Of a DNA stretch of 7,341 bases, positions 5,121 through 7,341 are shown piece after piece. The stretch spans positions 13,509-20,849 of the forward strand of contig CAJTQE010000029.1 in the NCBI GenBank assembly GCA_910578655.1, in the 5' to 3' direction. Each line of letters opens with the position of its first letter. The stretch's first letter is position 1. Under the pieces are notes generated by a model. The model ran no database searches and had not been told where the DNA came from. It saw only the letters and a list, made by a program, of their open reading frames with translations. Origin of the DNA: an uncultured Christensenella sp. (GTDB taxonomy: Bacteria > Bacillota > Clostridia > Christensenellales > Borkfalkiaceae). The position numbers and the translations under genes are program-made.

Positions 5121-5172
5121 GCTATCTTTCCGTTTACTTGTTTTTGTGAATTCACGCCGTATAGCAATGCTG
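5114..5172 (+). promoter_or_regulatory. Candidate antiterminator pairing
   Basis: CAGTGTTGCTAT (5114-5125) can pair with ATAGCAATGCTG (5161-5172) over 12 continuous pairs: ten Watson-Crick and two adjacent G-U (5118 with 5168, 5117 with 5169). The second strand is the upper half of the terminator hairpin, so this helix competes with termination. The second strand is transcribed before the terminator's closing arm (5173-5179), which would let the antiterminator form first. The GC-rich base of the terminator (5155-5160 with 5174-5179) could still displace it. Chance pairing cannot be excluded. Confidence 0.4.
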
Positions 5173-5184
5173 TACGGCGTTTTT
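5155..5184 (+). terminator. Strong intrinsic terminator just before the small-terminase-position gene
   Basis: CGCCGTA (5155-5161) pairs with TACGGCG (5173-5179). The stem continues through a T-G wobble and AGC/GCT to a three-base loop AAT (5166-5168), giving 11 pairs, and is followed by TTTTT (5180-5184). It ends two bases before ATG 5187. It would stop both the upstream operon's transcripts and those from the promoter at 4980-5008, unless termination is overridden. Confidence 0.88.
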
Positions 5185-5186
5185 CT

Positions 5187-6278
5187 ATGTCAAACAATGA
5201 GAGTGAGAGAAACTTTTCAACAACCGAATATTGCCATTGCTGCGGCGCAGAACTGACAGAAGATAACTGTCGGCAGGTTTCTGCGTCTTTTAGCGTGAAT
5301 GGACTTAGCCACCTTTGCATTAGCTGTGAACAAGACTTTTATGAAAAGCTGGCTCACACCGAAGGAAGATACATTGCACTTTTCCACGCTTGCGCCGCGC
5401 TGAATGTGCCCTGCAAGCCGATTGTACTTGAAGACGTTAAAGATTTCGATACTTGCAAAGACCCTTGGATAACCTATATTAACTGCCTTTCTGAGAAAAA
5501 GGAAGACCGCAAGGGTAGAAAGATACTTACCTTTTTTGACGGCGTTACAAATATGCGCGAAATCTTCGGTAAAGATTTAACCGAGAAAGATTTCGTAAAA
5601 CATATCGTCAACGAGCGCGCAAAGCTCAGTAAACTTCCCGGCACGCCCGAACAAAGAGCGAAGTGGGGCACAAACCCTGACTGGAAGACCAGTGAAGATT
5701 ACGATGAACTTGACCGTCTTTATGAGGCGCGTGAAAGCAGTTTTAAGGGGCAGACCTTAACACTTCAACAAGAAAACGCTCTTATGAACGTTGCAAAGTG
5801 GAGTTTAAAGTTAGATAAGCTAATCGAAAAGGGTAACTTTACGGGCGCAAAAACTCTAACCGATATGATAGATAAAACTCTCGCAGCCGAGAGTATGCGC
5901 AAAAAAGACGAGAAGCCTGTTGAGCATTTTAGACCCGATGCGTGGGTTGTTGCGCTCGAACGCGCAGGGTTAATGGCTGACGGAAAATTCCTTAACCTTG
6001 CAGATACCATAGCGGCAATAGACAAAAATCTATTGCGCAAACGTAAATACAACTACACTCTTGACGTGTTAGACCAGTCAATGCTTAAAATGTACAACTG
6101 TGTAAGACAGAACGCTGACCTTGCAGCAGTCTATGAGTTGCCTGCTGAATTGACGGTTGACGACGAACTTGGGGAATTCTCGTCAGAAGAAACGGACGAT
6201 GAGAAGAAACGTAAAAAGTACGCGAATTTAACCCCGATAAGAAAGAATGACAGTAACAGCGACGGCGGTGAAGAATAA
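5187..6278 (+). CDS. Zinc-finger protein in the small-terminase position
   Basis: This 363-residue protein directly precedes and overlaps the large terminase by one base (TAATG), the position of the DNA-recognising small terminase subunit in many phages. Residues 16-47 carry a zinc-finger pattern, C16-x2-C19 in CHCCGAEL and C44-x2-C47 in LCISCEQDFYEKL. A mostly helical body follows (about 55-300), with DLTEKDFVKHI, QRAKWGTNPDW and LYEARESSFKGQTL. The C-terminus is an acidic then basic disordered tail (GEFSSEETDDEKKRKK). It is longer than a typical small terminase (about 100-200 residues), so it may be a fused or alternative packaging protein. No ribosome binding site is seen before ATG 5187, and the terminator T tract occupies that place. 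The next in-frame start (GTG 5295) would remove the first Cys pair, so ATG is kept. Confidence 0.75.
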   Translation: MSNNESERNFSTTEYCHCCGAELTEDNCRQVSASFSVNGLSHLCISCEQDFYEKLAHTEGRYIALFHACAALNVPCKPIVLEDVKDFDTCKDPWITYINCLSEKKEDRKGRKILTFFDGVTNMREIFGKDLTEKDFVKHIVNERAKLSKLPGTPEQRAKWGTNPDWKTSEDYDELDRLYEARESSFKGQTLTLQQENALMNVAKWSLKLDKLIEKGNFTGAKTLTDMIDKTLAAESMRKKDEKPVEHFRPDAWVVALERAGLMADGKFLNLADTIAAIDKNLLRKRKYNYTLDVLDQSMLKMYNCVRQNADLAAVYELPAELTVDDELGEFSSEETDDEKKRKKYANLTPIRKNDSNSDGGEE

Positions 6279-7341
6279 TGCCGACTGGAAAGACTTACAG
6301 CAAGCAAATGGGACGCTGGATAGACAAGGACACCCAGCAAGCATTTGACTATGAAAGCATAAACCAAGAATCGTCGGCACTTCTTATTTCATTTTTCCGC
6401 TGGTACCCCGATTACTTTCTTGACATAATCGAAAGCGACAATTCCGATTATTCTTTGGAACTTCCGCAACGTCTTATATTAAGAGCGTTTGCGCGAAACC
6501 AAAAAACAATGATTACTGGTCCGCGTGGCATAACCAAAACGTACTGCATTATGCTGTCGGATATGATAGACGGTGTACTGTCGCCGGGTGAAGTTATCAG
6601 ATACTACGCACCATCACTTAAACAAGGTGCGGAACTCGCAGCAACGGCATTTCACCAAATCGAAAAGAATTACCCCGCGCTCGCAAGTTGCTGGATAATC
6701 AAATCGGAAACAAAAGACCTATTCAAGATTATCACGATATATGGTTCGGAACTTGCCATCGGTGCAATTCAGGGCGGTAACTGCTCGCAGTTGAACGCGG
6801 AAGAAATTGGACAGGAAACCGACCCGAAATTCGACTTTAACGATTTTGAAAGTAAGGTATTACCTACAAATCGTTTAACGAGGTCCGTCAATAAAATGCC
6901 TGACCCCGTACATATTAACAACAAGATTAAGATAATCACGAACGCGAGCAGTAGGCTCAACGCAGCGTATTATAAATACCATAATAACTTTTTACAGCAA
7001 ATGATAAGCGGCGAAATGGGACTTGCGCTTGTAATTGATATGAGCTGGGAAATCTCAGTCATAACAAACATACGAAGTATCTCATATGTTGAAGACCTTC
7101 GCCGAACAATGACCATTGACGACTTCTTGCGCCAAATGAGCGGTACATATACGGGTTCGAGTGATAACCCGATAGTAACCGATGAAACGCTTTCTAAAAG
7201 TCGTAAGCTGCTTGCTATGGAAGATAGTCATTGCGGCGACCCTGAAGTTATCTACATTGTGGCGCACGACGTATCTTATGAAGATGGTGCTAAAAACGCA
7301 AAGTGCGCCGACACTGTAATCAAACTTACAAAATATACGCA
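6278..7341 (+). CDS. terL: Phage terminase large subunit (3' end beyond the window)
   Basis: This is the DNA-packaging motor: an ATPase that drives genome translocation, plus a nuclease that cuts concatemers. The ORF runs off the window after 354 codons. The Walker A motif is G81-PRGIT-K87-T88, with Thr in place of the usual Gly before Lys. An adenine-motif-like RYYAPSLKQGAELAAT (108-123) follows. The Walker B/catalytic carboxylate region is SQLNAEEIG (170-178) with E175-E176. A coupling-motif candidate is KIKIITNASS. The linker has DFLRQMSGTYTGSSDNPIV, typical of the segment before the nuclease. The nuclease (RNase H-like) begins at VIYIVAHDVSYEDG, D331 being the candidate first metal ligand; the remaining acidic residues lie outside the window. 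ATG 6278 overlaps the previous stop and has only a weak site (GGTGAAG), so translation is probably coupled. Confidence 0.92.
   Translation, partial: MPTGKTYSKQMGRWIDKDTQQAFDYESINQESSALLISFFRWYPDYFLDIIESDNSDYSLELPQRLILRAFARNQKTMITGPRGITKTYCIMLSDMIDGVLSPGEVIRYYAPSLKQGAELAATAFHQIEKNYPALASCWIIKSETKDLFKIITIYGSELAIGAIQGGNCSQLNAEEIGQETDPKFDFNDFESKVLPTNRLTRSVNKMPDPVHINNKIKIITNASSRLNAAYYKYHNNFLQQMISGEMGLALVIDMSWEISVITNIRSISYVEDLRRTMTIDDFLRQMSGTYTGSSDNPIVTDETLSKSRKLLAMEDSHCGDPEVIYIVAHDVSYEDGAKNAKCADTVIKLTKYT

Larger units (their letters stand above)
5016..5184 (+). ncRNA. Predicted ~170-base leader or small RNA ending at an intrinsic terminator
   Basis: A transcript from the promoter would run from about 5016 to the T tract at 5180-5184. 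The region has no convincing gene. A 30-codon ORF from ATG 5057 (MYFPPANALQSSWLR...) ends at 5147-5149, but only CGGA directly abuts its start. The RNA contains a hairpin at 5101-5120, a perfect DNA palindrome GTGAATTCAC at 5146-5155 and the terminator. It may be an attenuated leader of the terminase operon or a stand-alone phage small RNA. The 5' end is predicted, not seen. Confidence 0.5.

Noticed and set aside
5146..5155. GTGAATTCAC perfect palindrome as an operator
   Set aside because: A single 10-base palindrome in a leader this size is not rare by chance, and it has no second copy nearby. It is mentioned only as a leader detail.
5137..5165. Second promoter overlapping the terminator (TATAGC as -10)
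   Set aside because: There is no credible -35 at proper spacing, and the TATAGC bases are explained by the terminator stem.
5016..5184. tRNA gene or known riboswitch in the leader
   Set aside because: No cloverleaf, TTCGA-type T loop or recognised riboswitch core is visible; only the hairpins described.
4996..5256. 86-codon + strand ORF beginning ATG 4996
   Set aside because: Its start codon lies within the promoter, with no ribosome binding site. It crosses the terminator in another frame and overlaps the well-supported gene at 5187.

Overview
The window looks like part of a tailed-phage genome or prophage from a Gram-positive, probably Bacillota (clostridial-type), host. The reasons are: strong GGAGG-type ribosome binding sites before most genes; frequent GTG and TTG starts; a near-consensus sigma-A promoter; the standard genetic code; dense one-direction packing with 1-11 base overlaps; and a terminase large subunit at the right edge. 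No ribosomal RNA, tRNA, CRISPR array, integrase or insertion sequence is visible. Every supported gene is on the + strand.

Region 1 (1-4939) is a tightly packed early/middle-type operon of small accessory genes. In order it holds: the 3' part of a PAPS-reductase-family protein; a tiny ORF containing an 11-G homopolymer; a beta-class DNA adenine methyltransferase; a 52-residue acidic protein; a zinc-ribbon protein; a small membrane protein; a DUF3307-type membrane protein; a protein resembling nucleoside 2-deoxyribosyltransferases (DUF4406/DUF7768-like); a Cys-rich coiled-coil protein; a small P-loop ATPase; a 56-residue protein; an ASCH/PUA-like Cys-rich protein; a possible 27-residue membrane peptide; and a Com-like zinc-ribbon protein. 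Several products could act on DNA or nucleotides (methyltransferase, PAPS-reductase-like, deoxyribosyltransferase-like). At least six are Cys-rich and probably bind metal.

Region 2 (4940-5186) is the only sizeable non-coding stretch and the most interesting part. It holds a sigma-A promoter (TTGACA, 17-base spacer, TAATAT) between two inverted repeats. A leader of about 170 bases follows and ends in a strong intrinsic terminator whose T tract stops two bases before the next start codon. The leader can form a hairpin (5101-5120), and the right arm of that hairpin can instead form 12 continuous pairs with the upper part of the terminator (5114-5125 with 5161-5172). This resembles a terminator/antiterminator switch. 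The layout also recalls the lambda late-promoter arrangement (promoter, short RNA, terminator, late genes).

Region 3 (5187-7341) begins the packaging module. It has a 363-residue N-terminal zinc-finger protein in the small-terminase position, with no recognisable ribosome binding site. This overlaps by one base the large terminase, whose ATPase domain and the first acidic residue of its nuclease domain lie before the window ends.

Functional names come from motif and family recognition by eye. No database search was run.
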